Assembly (NCBI RefSeq): GCF_014646995.1
Contig: NZ_BMOI01000013.1
Location: 44,820-108,819, forward strand
Origin: Curtobacterium luteum
Lineage (GTDB): Bacteria; Actinomycetota; Actinomycetes; Actinomycetales; Microbacteriaceae
Length of the DNA stretch: 64,000 bases
Reading direction: 5' to 3'
The notes beneath the pieces were generated by a model. It did not search any database and was not told the origin of the DNA. It saw only the letters and a list, made by a program, of their open reading frames with translations. Below, piece by piece: positions 7,833 through 15,371 of the stretch (position 1 is the stretch's first letter; each line of letters opens with the position of its first letter). The translations under genes were made by a program, and so were the position numbers.

Positions 7833-8851
7833 AGGTTGTGGCGGAGGTCGTAGCTGGTATCGGCGAGGAACTGCAGCCGGTCCCTCACCTCTTGCAACGA
7901 CGCCGCGTCGTCCTCGTTGCGGAAGTCCGAGCGGAGGAGTGTGTTCGCGGTGATGACGTCGTCAGTGCGGTCCGTGTAGCCGGTGACCGCTGCGGTGAGG
8001 AAGATCGTGGGGTCCGCGGGCCGGATGAGCTCGGTGCCGACGAAGCCGATCGTGTCGGGCTCGAAGCCGAGCGCTGCCATATCGACCTCCTCCTCGGTGA
8101 ACGCGACGAGCCGGTACGGCATCTCGCGCTTGCTGATGGCGGGGTAGCCAGGGCGGTCGGAAATGGCGCGGCCGGAGATGCGGCAGTCAGCGCTGATGAG
8201 CCGTTCCGCCTGCTCGATCAGCGGAAGATCGGACGTCCATCGCGTCCTGACGCCGCCTGGTCCTGGATAGCAGGCGATGGCGAAGTCCACGAGGCCGCCG
8301 ACCTGTCGTGACTCCCAGCCGATGTCGGTGCGGTGCACGCGTTTGCCGAGGCGTGCGAGCCCGTCGTCCACCTGCCCAGGAGTCAGCCCGGCCTCTACGA
8401 GCCGGTCGAAAGTGGAGCCGTTGACGGCGAGCATCCGTGCGACGGCAAAGGTGACGTAGATCGGGGCGGCGTCCTTCCACCGCTCCCTCGTTCCGAGTGC
8501 CTGCTCGCCGTCGATCCAAACGCGGCGCCGGTCCACGTCGACCAACAACACCGTCGCCGTCTGCTCCGCGAGCGCGATCTGCGTCGCGGTGACGGTCCTC
8601 GGTGCTAGCAGGAGCAGTTCCGCGTCGTCCGGGTCGTCGTCGCGGGGGCGTTGGGTGAGGCTGGGGAAGCGTGCGCGGCGGCCGTCGGCGAGGCGAATCG
8701 TGTCGTGCGACTCCACGACCGCGCGAAGCCCAGCGAGCTTCAAAACCGTGAGGGCGTTGGTGAGGTCGGTGGTGTCACCGAGCCCATACGGCATCGTGAT
8801 CTGCGGCCTGCCGCTGTATGCGGCGTTGACCCATTCGAGCCCAGGCATCAT
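7823..8851 (-). CDS. Unrecognised protein, large paralog A (distantly AbiEi/winged-helix-like)
   Basis: 342 residues. Clearly paralogous over its whole length to the protein at 10268-11302: shared landmarks include MPYGLG near the N-terminus, a D-x-x-R-x-(A/D)DGR motif, a RRRVWIDG strand, and the block IGWESRQVGG..YPGPGGVRTRW at about residues 178-206, followed by a C-terminal DxxTA region. The YPGPGG..TRW block recalls actinobacterial winged-helix proteins annotated as AbiEi-type antitoxins, but I would not assign that function. No membrane segment or signal peptide. It is the last gene of a coupled seven-gene operon; its ATG overlaps the preceding stop by one base (TGATG). Start could be either of two adjacent ATGs (8851 or 8848). 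Confidence 0.7.
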   Translation of the reverse strand: MMPGLEWVNAAYSGRPQITMPYGLGDTTDLTNALTVLKLAGLRAVVESHDTIRLADGRRARFPSLTQRPRDDDPDDAELLLLAPRTVTATQIALAEQTATVLLVDVDRRRVWIDGEQALGTRERWKDAAPIYVTFAVARMLAVNGSTFDRLVEAGLTPGQVDDGLARLGKRVHRTDIGWESRQVGGLVDFAIACYPGPGGVRTRWTSDLPLIEQAERLISADCRISGRAISDRPGYPAISKREMPYRLVAFTEEEVDMAALGFEPDTIGFVGTELIRPADPTIFLTAAVTGYTDRTDDVITANTLLRSDFRNEDDAASLQEVRDRLQFLADTSYDLRHNLPS

Positions 8852-9096
8852 CAGCTGGCCTCGGCCGGGGCGTCGGGCTGGGTGAGGGCGATGAGCCAGC
8901 GGGTTTCCTTGAGGAACGTTTCCCACCCGGGCCGGGTGTCGCGGTGGGCTGGTTCGCAGATGCTGCCGGCGTCGGTGCTGCGGACGAAGACCTGCCGCAG
9001 CATGGTGCCGGGTGGGTCGCGGAAGAACACGTGCCCGTGCACCCCGGTGGCGTCGTAGGCGACGTTCAGGAGGAACAGGTCCGGCCGCCCGGTCAT
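8851..9096 (-). CDS. Small unrecognised protein B (beta-rich, family repeated in this operon)
   Basis: 81 residues. Pattern FLLNVAYDATGVHGHVFFRDP resembles the N-termini of the neighbouring proteins at 9093-9956 and 9993-10268 and parts of 11295-11612 (hydrophobic strand, Y/N-D, G-x-(V/I)-x-F-x-D). The C-terminal half has a helix (WETFLKETRWLIAL) like the VREANRIVQTLLI helix of the next protein. Stop overlaps the large paralog A start; start overlaps the stop of the 287-residue gene (ATGA). Function unknown. Confidence 0.6.
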   Translation of the reverse strand: MTGRPDLFLLNVAYDATGVHGHVFFRDPPGTMLRQVFVRSTDAGSICEPAHRDTRPGWETFLKETRWLIALTQPDAPAEAS

Positions 9097-9956
9097 GGTC
9101 GCCACCGTCGCCCGCGGAACAGGGCGATGATCGTCGTCAGCGGCCGGCCTTCCCGCATCCAGTCGAGCGGTGTCAGGATCCGGTCGTCGACGGTGAGAAA
9201 GTCCAGGGGTGTGGTCATGAACTCCGTCATCGCGGCTGCGTCGAGGAGCGGTTGGGGTGCTGCGGCGTAGAGGACGTCGAGTCCGGGCAGCAGCGACGCC
9301 GGGTCGCCGAACTGAGGGAGGGCGGGCTTGACGAGTTGCCAGTCGGGAATGCGTTCTTCGCCGTCCAGGTCGAAGCTCGTCAGCCGGCACGACTCGAACA
9401 GCCCACCGACCTCCTCAATGCTGACCTGCAAGGCGGCTGCGACTTCCGGCTCGGTGAGGGTGGTGTCGAGGAGATTCCGCCGAATGCGGGCTTGTGTGGT
9501 CTGCCACCAGTCCTCGGGCACATCGGCCGGACCGACGGCGGAGTGTTCTGGTTGTCGGGGGATCTGACGGCCTTCATCGGCGTAGGCGGAGAGCTGTTCG
9601 CGGGTGACTTCCCCGCGGGCGTACATCCACAGCTGCGACTGCCACGGCATGTCATCCGGGAACCCTTCCAAGTAGCCGGAGTGGATCACCGCCCGGACTG
9701 CTTTCTCCCTTCGTGCGATCTCGGCGGCGGGGATGAGGAGGGTCTGCACGATCCGGTTCGCCTCCCGCACCGCCGGCACGCTCAGGTCCGACAGGACCGT
9801 GTTGGTCCTGTCGTAGAGCTCGTAGCCGGGCTCGACGTCGATGGGGCGGACGAGGATCTGCGCCAGGTGCGCGTCCGGGTTCTCCGTGTCCTCGAGGAGC
9901 ACATGCCCCCACAGGATCCGGTCGTTCGAGAGGTGCATGGACACCAGACGCATCAT
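9093..9956 (-). CDS. Unrecognised protein C: small-family N-domain plus HTH-like C-domain
   Basis: 287 residues in two parts. Residues 1-80 follow the small-protein pattern of this operon (RLVSMHLSNDRILWGHVLLEDTE ... VREANRIVQTLL). A linker leads to a predicted helix-turn-helix, EPEVAAALQVSIEEVGGL (about residues 168-185), then F.LDGEERIPDWQLVKP, LPGLDVLYAAAP, FMTTPLDFL and LTPLDWMREGRPL. This last arrangement (HTH, W-Q, LPGL, TTP, LTP..W) recurs in small actinobacterial DNA-binding or antitoxin-like proteins, from memory. It may be the DNA- or partner-binding component. Coupled to protein B by ATGA. Spacing to the upstream gene is 36 bases, the largest gap inside the operon. Confidence 0.62.
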   Translation of the reverse strand: MMRLVSMHLSNDRILWGHVLLEDTENPDAHLAQILVRPIDVEPGYELYDRTNTVLSDLSVPAVREANRIVQTLLIPAAEIARREKAVRAVIHSGYLEGFPDDMPWQSQLWMYARGEVTREQLSAYADEGRQIPRQPEHSAVGPADVPEDWWQTTQARIRRNLLDTTLTEPEVAAALQVSIEEVGGLFESCRLTSFDLDGEERIPDWQLVKPALPQFGDPASLLPGLDVLYAAAPQPLLDAAAMTEFMTTPLDFLTVDDRILTPLDWMREGRPLTTIIALFRGRRWRP

Positions 9957-9992
9957 CAGCGGGAACCTCCTGGGATGGGCGTGTGCGCAGGG

Positions 9993-10268
9993 TCAGGGCT
10001 GGGGGAAGTCGGCGGTGGTGCGGCCGATGCGTTCGGGCGTGTAGCGGAGGAGGAACCGCATGATGCGGTCCGCTTCGACCATCGCCGGCACCGCCGGAGC
10101 CTGGCCATTTGGGTCGACGTTGGTGAGGCGGAACCAGGGCGGTTCGTCGGTGTGGTCGATGAGGACCGTGGCGGGCTTGTCGTCGGGCTGGTTCGGGTCG
10201 GTGAACATGATGGAGCCGAAAAATCGGGTGTCGTCGTAGGCCAGCGTCAGGGACAGCAGCTGCAGCAT
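9993..10268 (-). CDS. Small unrecognised protein D (same pattern as B)
   Basis: 91 residues. MLQLLSLTLAYDDTRFFGSI with a following FTDP parallels protein B and the N-domain of protein C, and VEADRIMRFLLRYTP matches the VREANRIVQTLLIP helix of protein C closely. No catalytic motif recognised. Its ATG overlaps the TGA of the large paralog E (ATGA), a coupling also seen for the other members. Likely a small folded partner protein that pairs with the adjacent large paralog. Confidence 0.6.
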   Translation of the reverse strand: MLQLLSLTLAYDDTRFFGSIMFTDPNQPDDKPATVLIDHTDEPPWFRLTNVDPNGQAPAVPAMVEADRIMRFLLRYTPERIGRTTADFPQP

Positions 10269-11302
10269 CAGCCCACTCCGCCCGCACCGCTGCCGTTGTT
10301 GGGGTGCCAGCGGAGGTCGTGGGCGAGGTCGGATCGGAAGTGCAGCAGCTGCCGCAGCCCGTTCACCGCATCCGTGTTCGCGGCTACCCAGCTGTCCTCG
10401 TAGAGCACATGGGCGGTGATGAAGTCGTCCGTGCAGCACCCCTCAGCGCCGGTCAGGACGGTGGTGTCCTGCGGGACGATGACTTTCACCGTCGCGTCAT
10501 CCGCCGACGCTGGCTCGTAGCCGAGAGCGGCCATGTCGGGGTGGTCGGCGAAGAACGCCGTCAGCCGGTCCGGCGCGACGATGATGCCGGACTGCTGCGC
10601 GGCCCACCGGTCCGACATCACCCCGCCGAGGCTGATGAGCTGGTCCGCCTGCTGGTCGATGGTGGTGTCCCTGCGCCAGCGGGTGCGGATCCCGCCAGGA
10701 CCCGGGTATGCCGCCAAGGCCCAGTCGACCAGTGCGGGCCGGTCCCTGGCTTCCCACCCGATGGGCGTGTGAAAGACGTGCACGCCGAGTGCTGGCATGG
10801 CGGCGCGCGCCTCCTGAAAGGGAACCCCGCTGCGGTCCGCGATGGCGTGTGTGCCGCCGCCGTGCATGACGATGCTGCGAGCGATCGCGAACACGGTCCG
10901 CCACCCTGGGGTCGCTTCCCGTTGCATCGACGTGCCGGACAGCTGCCGCCCGTCACCCCACACCCGCCCGCGTTTCCCGTTTACGACCACCAGGTCGGGG
11001 TATCGGCGCACCAGTGACAGCACGCCGCCCTCGGACCCACCGGGCAGGAGGATCACATCATCCACCCGGCCCTCACCGCCGTCGCCGTCGGTGACGGTGG
11101 TGGTCGGGTCCGGGGTGGCGAGAAGCGCCGTGCGGCCATCGTCGAATCGGAGCCGGTCGAACGTCTCCACTCGTGCGGTCAGCCCGGCAGCAGCGAGGGC
11201 GGTGAGGGTCTCGCTGATGTCGATCGTGTATCCGAGCCCGAACGGCAGCGACAGCATCGACTGCTCATGCCGGACGGTCTGCACCCACTGCCGGTCAGAC
11301 AT
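10268..11302 (-). CDS. Unrecognised protein, large paralog E
   Basis: 344 residues, paralogous end to end to the 7823-8851 product. Shared features: SLPFGLGYTIDISETLTALAAAG at the N-terminus, RGRVWGDGRQL, the core block PIGWEARDRPALVDWALAAYPGPGGIRTRW at about residues 182-212 (given here in parts), QADQLIS, then DMAALGYEP and a C-terminal helix-rich region ending DLRWHPNN. Identity between the two is patchy, so the duplication is old. Start chosen at ATG 11302, overlapping the upstream gene by eight bases; an in-frame extension to 11341 exists but lacks support. Function unknown; weak likeness to AbiEi-type winged-helix proteins. Confidence 0.7.
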   Translation of the reverse strand: MSDRQWVQTVRHEQSMLSLPFGLGYTIDISETLTALAAAGLTARVETFDRLRFDDGRTALLATPDPTTTVTDGDGGEGRVDDVILLPGGSEGGVLSLVRRYPDLVVVNGKRGRVWGDGRQLSGTSMQREATPGWRTVFAIARSIVMHGGGTHAIADRSGVPFQEARAAMPALGVHVFHTPIGWEARDRPALVDWALAAYPGPGGIRTRWRRDTTIDQQADQLISLGGVMSDRWAAQQSGIIVAPDRLTAFFADHPDMAALGYEPASADDATVKVIVPQDTTVLTGAEGCCTDDFITAHVLYEDSWVAANTDAVNGLRQLLHFRSDLAHDLRWHPNNGSGAGGVG

Positions 11303-11612
11303 CAGCCGGACCCGCCGCTTCCAGACCACGCCCCACCGCACGAAGCTTCGACAGCGCGTCCATCACCTGTGTCGCTGCTTCCAGCAGCGGGTCAGCAGGA
11401 TCCGTCAGCGACGCCCCGTTCAGGAGCGTGAACACCCACCCGTCCTCGCTGGTACGGACGTTGACGGACCGTTGCAGGATCTTCGACCCGGTGGAGTTCG
11501 TGAACGTCATTCCGGCCAACGTCGGCCAGATCACGGCGTCGAACTTCGCCGACAACGACAGCAGCCGCAACGGCACCGGCTCGAATCGCAGCGCCGCCCC
11601 ACGCTCAGGCAT
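11295..11612 (-). CDS. Small unrecognised protein F
   Basis: 105 residues. PLRLLSLSAKFDAVIWPTLAGMTFTN and LLEAATQVMDALSKL follow the two-part scheme of proteins B and D (strand region, then a C-terminal amphipathic helix), though similarity is weak. It precedes large paralog E just as B and C precede large paralog A. Start overlaps the upstream gene by eight bases and its own end overlaps paralog E by eight bases. Function unknown. Confidence 0.55.
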   Translation of the reverse strand: MPERGAALRFEPVPLRLLSLSAKFDAVIWPTLAGMTFTNSTGSKILQRSVNVRTSEDGWVFTLLNGASLTDPADPLLEAATQVMDALSKLRAVGRGLEAAGPADV

Positions 11613-12195
11613 CGCCAGCCAACCGTGGATCGTCCTCGGACAGCCGCTCGAGCCCGAGCCCGGACGCATCGAGGATCGCGTTCTCAGACTCCTCCGTGGC
11701 CACGAACGACCCGATCTGCGCGTTGACCGCGACAAGAGTCCCGATCCGACTCCGCGCGTCCAACACCACCGCCGCGACCTCCTCAGCCGTGCAATCGGAC
11801 GTTAGCTCCGGCTTCGACGGATGCAGGGCAGGGAACTCGAGCTGCTGCACCGGCGGATGCCACTTCACCCCGACCCGCAGCACCCGGCCGTCGGCGTCGT
11901 TGCGGTAGAACATCGACCCGAACGGGTGCCCCAGGTCGAGGGTGAGGTCCGCGCCGAACAGCATCCAACCGTCGGCCGCGTAGGCGGCGTCCCACCGGTG
12001 TACGACGAGTGAGCCGATGCCCATCTTGAGGTTTGGGATGAGCGCTTGACCGGCCGCAACGTCGACGTACAGCTCCTGCAACTCAGTCGGCACCTCGTGG
12101 CGGAACGTCGACAACGGAACTCGGAAGCGACGCCCCTCCGGGACGGGCTCACCAGGCCGTTTCGGCTCCTCGCAGGAATCCTCTGCTGCTGTCAC
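11605..12195 (-). CDS. Unrecognised protein G, first gene of the seven-gene operon
   Basis: 196 residues from GTG 12195, chosen because AAAGGGAG lies about eight bases upstream; the open frame continues upstream to 12486 but that part would run through the operator. Contains a charged N-terminus, then FRVPLSTFRHEVPTELQELYVDV, a strand-rich middle (GSLVVHRWDAAYAADGWMLF) and a C-terminal helical region (AEEVAAVVLDARSRIGTLVAVN). No family recognised. The TGATT-N2-AATCA dyad at 12227-12238 lies just upstream, in the expected promoter position. Confidence 0.58.
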   Translation of the reverse strand: MTAAEDSCEEPKRPGEPVPEGRRFRVPLSTFRHEVPTELQELYVDVAAGQALIPNLKMGIGSLVVHRWDAAYAADGWMLFGADLTLDLGHPFGSMFYRNDADGRVLRVGVKWHPPVQQLEFPALHPSKPELTSDCTAEEVAAVVLDARSRIGTLVAVNAQIGSFVATEESENAILDASGLGLERLSEDDPRLAGDA

Positions 12196-12226
12196 CGCGC
12201 TGCTCCCTTTCCTGACCAACTCCCGC

Positions 12227-12238
12227 TGATTGTAATCA
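12227..12238. promoter_or_regulatory. Operator-like palindrome at the seven-gene operon promoter
   Basis: TGATT-GT-AATCA perfect dyad, 32-43 bases upstream of the GTG of protein G. In its wider context it matches the dyad upstream of the XRE-cupin regulator at 14 of 16 positions (consensus GCTGAYTGTAATCAKC on one strand). Best explained as a binding site for that regulator. Confidence 0.55.
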
Positions 12239-12409
12239 TCGGAGGGAGTAGAAGGAAGAGGAAGATGTCGCAACTCCGCGGGGACCCGTTGCTGCGGCAC
12301 CGAAGGAAGGCTGTCCGCACGCAGCCACCCGCACCTTCTCGGAGGATCTCGTGTCGAGGCCGCGGCCCAGTCGCCGATGGACCCATGTCCCGAGTTGGCG
12401 AAACGGTCT

Positions 12410-13051
12410 TTAGGCCCTGCCAGGGCGAGCTTTCGGCTCGAAACGGTCTTCGCGCCGCAGTTCCTCGGTGTGGAGCTGCAGGCCAAGCACGCTCATTCCA
12501 CGCAGTACGACCGCGTTCTGGTCCCCCACGTTGAACAGCGCGTGCGGAGTGGAGGCGTCGAACGAGTACAACTCCCGCTCCTCGAGCCGCACGGCGTCAT
12601 CGCGGTAGCCGAAGTCGATTTGGACGCTCCCACGACTGACGTACAGCCACTCCACCCCATCGTGCCGAGTCCCGCGCTCACCGGATTCCGGGAGCAACAA
12701 GAGTTCGACTGGCCCTGGCGACAGCACGTCAACGTCGACGAGGTTCCATTCGCCATACTCGGCAGCAATCTTCCGGCGCTGGCGCTGGCCGACGGCCGGA
12801 GCACGCAACGGGCCGGAGATGTCTTCAAGGGGGCGGCCGATGGCCTGGGCTATGAGGAGCGCTTGAGCGTAGGTGGGCAGCTGTGCGCCATCTGCGATAC
12901 GCCCGAGCGTCTTCGCCGGCAGTCCGATCGATCGAGCAATCGCTGCGGTTGCGCCTCGCCATCCCAGCCGCCGCAGCCCCGGACCGAAGCCACTGGCACG
13001 GCGGGTTGCAGCTTCCATCAGCTCATCACGCTGAGTTGCTTCCTTCGTCAT
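12410..13051 (-). CDS. XRE-type HTH regulator with C-terminal cupin domain
   Basis: 213 residues. N-terminal helix-turn-helix around residues 30-75 (ATAAIARSIGLPAKTLGRIADGAQLPTYAQALLIAQAIG, given to show the HTH and dimer helices), then a cupin-like beta-barrel (about 110-195) with VEWLYVSRGSVQIDFGYRDDAV and STPHALFNVGDQNAVVL. XRE-cupin proteins usually sense a small molecule and repress their own and neighbouring promoters. Two near-identical dyads, at its own promoter and at the seven-gene operon promoter, fit this. It lies upstream of, and in the same direction as, the operon, separated by a 214-base gap. Confidence 0.75.
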   Translation of the reverse strand: MTKEATQRDELMEAATRRASGFGPGLRRLGWRGATAAIARSIGLPAKTLGRIADGAQLPTYAQALLIAQAIGRPLEDISGPLRAPAVGQRQRRKIAAEYGEWNLVDVDVLSPGPVELLLLPESGERGTRHDGVEWLYVSRGSVQIDFGYRDDAVRLEERELYSFDASTPHALFNVGDQNAVVLRGMSVLGLQLHTEELRREDRFEPKARPGRA

Positions 13052-13125
13052 GGCACTGGTCTGCCGGACCACACCCGGCGACAACCGTCGACACGCCGCA
13101 ACCATGCCCACCGAAGTCGAAGCTG

Positions 13126-13139
13126 CTGATTACAGTCAG
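13126..13139. promoter_or_regulatory. Operator-like palindrome at the XRE-cupin regulator promoter
   Basis: CTGATTACAGTCAG, an imperfect dyad with a single mismatched pair. On the opposite strand it reads CTGACTGTAATCAG, nearly the same as the dyad at 12227-12238. It lies 75-88 bases upstream of the regulator start (minus strand) and immediately before the ATG of the divergent recombinase-like gene (13143), so it could control both. Confidence 0.5.
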
Positions 13140-13142
13140 CGC

Positions 13143-14093
13143 ATGGCTGATGCGAACCGTGACCCCCACTCCTACAAACCGAAGATTGAGCCCGCATACT
13201 GGGAAGCAATCCGCGACTTCGTGCGCTCCATCGTCACGCAGTGCGAAGGACACGTCCCGTACAGCGTTCTTGACCTCTACCGCGCGACGACAGAGTTCAG
13301 CCTCTGGGGGTGGCAGTCCGCAGGCTTGCCGCTGGACATCCCGGGCTTGTTCGACCGGAGCATCATCGCGTACTACGCACAAGTTGGTTGCGGACAGCTG
13401 ACCGCTGCTGCGCGAGGGAACCGACGATCACTTCTGCTCCGCATGGCCGAGCACCTCTCCAAAGCCCCGTCCACTCGGCTACCCCCGCTCCCAGCGAGCG
13501 ACCCCTCCGTCCCCTACGACCGACGTGAAGTCGTATCGGTGATGAGCTGGGCACGCGCGCAGTCCACTGCAGACCGCCGGAAGAACGCCCACGTCCTGGT
13601 CTGCCTCGGCCTCGGCGCCGGCCTGTCGGCGCAGGAGATCATCGCCGTCCGCAATCAAGACATCACCCGTTACGGTCCCGACATCGACATCGACATCACC
13701 GTCGCGTCCGGTCGCCGCCGCCGCGTTCCGATGCTGGGCGAGTTCGCCGGGATCCTCCCCGACACCAGCGAGGATGCGGACGCGTTCGCGTTCCGACCCG
13801 GACGACGCACCACCTACACGAACGCCATCTCGAACTTCATCGCGCGCGGCAACAGCAGCGGCGTTCGACCGCACACGCAACGCATGCGTGCGACGTGGCT
13901 TGTTCGCCAGCTCAACGCTCGGACCCCGCTGTCCGTGCTCTTTCAAGCCGCGGGCCTGGAGTCGCTCGACGCGCTGGCACGCTTTGAACGGTTCGCAGCT
14001 CCTGTCGACCCGGACGCTGCCGCTCGGTTCCTGCGCTTCGCCGCTGACCCCGTCGCGCGCCAACCCCGCCAACCAGACGCCACTTCTTGCTGA
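13143..14093 (+). CDS. Degenerate tyrosine-recombinase-like protein (copy 1)
   Basis: 316 residues from ATG 13143 (an upstream ATG at 13104 is possible). N-terminal helical core-binding-type region, then a catalytic-domain-like region: VLVCLGLGAGLSAQEIIAVRNQDI matches the helix that in integrases reads GLRxxEL, but the catalytic Arg is replaced (GAGLSAQE), and HTQRMRATWLVRQL resembles the H-x-x-R box. No C-terminal nucleophilic Tyr is apparent. The 15372-16307 product has the same organisation. Probably a non-catalytic accessory or DNA-binding protein of the mobile module, or an inactive integrase. Divergent from the XRE-cupin gene. Confidence 0.6.
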   Translation: MADANRDPHSYKPKIEPAYWEAIRDFVRSIVTQCEGHVPYSVLDLYRATTEFSLWGWQSAGLPLDIPGLFDRSIIAYYAQVGCGQLTAAARGNRRSLLLRMAEHLSKAPSTRLPPLPASDPSVPYDRREVVSVMSWARAQSTADRRKNAHVLVCLGLGAGLSAQEIIAVRNQDITRYGPDIDIDITVASGRRRRVPMLGEFAGILPDTSEDADAFAFRPGRRTTYTNAISNFIARGNSSGVRPHTQRMRATWLVRQLNARTPLSVLFQAAGLESLDALARFERFAAPVDPDAAARFLRFAADPVARQPRQPDATSC

Positions 14094-14189
14094 CAAGATA
14101 CGAGGACGTAACCGCCGGAATCGTCCACCCAGCGGCAGAAAGACCCACAAAAGTCCACTCAGCGGCACGAGCGTGGAGGGAGGGAGCGG

Positions 14190-14555
14190 ATGGCGATGAC
14201 GTTCGCAGGCGTGCCCTGCACCCCTCGCGGCTCTGACACGCTCCTCGGCGTGCTAGCGCGGTGCTCAGCTCCCAGAGTCGCTACACTCGGAGTTGACGCG
14301 CGCGGAGCAACACAAACGCCGGTCCGCTCTGCTTCCGCAGAAAACGACCGGTACCGCCGCGAGGGTGCAAGCCTCAGAAACTTCCACACCCTCAGACGCC
14401 AGCTTGCTGGCAGCTCCGCTATGCGATTGTTCGCTACCGCGGTCACCTCAGGCGACCGCGCGCCCGCCGACGAACGTCGAGCAGCCCAATCATCCCAGGC
14501 ACTTCCCTGGACGCCGTTTGGGCTCGCCATCGACAACGAACGGACCCGGGCATGA
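14190..14555 (+). CDS. Doubtful small ORF coupled to the HTH gene
   Basis: 121 codons with a strong Shine-Dalgarno run (GGAGGGAGGGAG) seven bases before the ATG, and a stop overlapping the next ATG as ATGA. The protein (Ala/Arg/Ser-rich, few hydrophobic core patterns) does not resemble a folded domain. It could be a leader ORF for translational coupling to the HTH gene or simply an open frame in GC-rich DNA. Confidence 0.3.
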   Translation: MAMTFAGVPCTPRGSDTLLGVLARCSAPRVATLGVDARGATQTPVRSASAENDRYRREGASLRNFHTLRRQLAGSSAMRLFATAVTSGDRAPADERRAAQSSQALPWTPFGLAIDNERTRA

Positions 14556-14806
14556 ACGAGCCGGACTACAGCGACCCCATCTTCGAGATTCAGTACGCCC
14601 TGAAGCGCAACTACGAAGAGGCACGTCGCATCAGACGCATGGTCCTCGAGCAGGTTGAAGCGGGCCGGAGCCAACGCGAGATCGGCAGACGCCTTGGGGT
14701 GGGAAACAGCACCCTGACCCACTGGATCAAGACCGCGCGGGCAGAGCGTGACGGGTCACCCGAACGCCGGAACACGGATCACCTTCCAAGCTCCAGAACC
14801 ACCTAG
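14552..14806 (+). CDS. Small helix-turn-helix protein
   Basis: 84 residues. VLEQVEAGRSQREIGRRLGVGNSTLTHWIKTARAE (residues about 30-64) is a resolvase/transposase-type HTH (Hin/IS3 OrfA-like recognition helix TLTHWIK). N-terminal helix-forming segment EIQYALKRNYEEARRIRRM precedes it. Start ATG overlaps the preceding ORF. Context among recombinase-like genes and a DDE transposase suggests a DNA-binding transposition accessory protein or regulator of the mobile module. Confidence 0.65.
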   Translation: MNEPDYSDPIFEIQYALKRNYEEARRIRRMVLEQVEAGRSQREIGRRLGVGNSTLTHWIKTARAERDGSPERRNTDHLPSSRTT

Positions 14807-15371
14807 GGCACACCGGCGCACGCGGCCGACTCCAACGGGGGCTTAAGAGCCTTCACACGTGCATCACGCAGCACCTCTGACAACACCTGCACCAGAAATC
14901 TCTATACACGTGTGCCAAAGTTCGGTCAGTTGCGCGTGTCGTCGGAAGAGCTCGCAGTGCGCTTCTTACGGTGCTCGGCATGAAGGAGACCGAATCTGCG
15001 CGGTACTATTGCCCGAGAAACAGGGTGCTAAGTACCACTGACATCGTCAGGGTCAGCCCGTGCTGTCTCGCGCCAGAAGCACGCAGCAACGCGAGCAGCA
15101 CGCTGACCAAATGTCCGGAAATTGGCACGTTGCTTGTACCCGCCGACGCACGCACAGCAAGCGGGAAGCCGCAGTGCTTCCGTCGCAATACTTCCCGGAC
15201 GACCGCGGACAGGCCTGTGGGTGCACGTCCGGCGGCGCGAGCAGCCCGCGAGTGCGACCAACACGATCACCTGCGGTTAGGGCGGCAGGGGGATGCCGCC
15301 GAAGGGGTGAGGAGCGACGGCGCAGATCTCCCCCGGTTCGGGTGGACACGGCCCGACCTCGGGGAGCAATC
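14807..15371. other. Non-coding stretch in the mobile module
   Basis: No convincing gene. Contains inverted repeats CACACGTG (14854-14861) / CACGTGTG (14907-14914) and CTGAC-ATC-GTCAG (15038-15050), possible protein-binding sites, and by eye is less GC-rich than the surrounding DNA. The upstream extension of the next ORF through this stretch has no coding character. Confidence 0.4.

Noticed and set aside
14159..14722. Minus-strand ORF opposite the HTH gene
   Set aside because: No domain, and the plus strand carries a real HTH protein with proper signals.
15060..15371. N-terminal extension of the second recombinase-like gene
   Set aside because: The segment is Arg/Ser/Gln noise, and GTG 15372 has a proper RBS and begins where similarity to the first copy becomes plausible.
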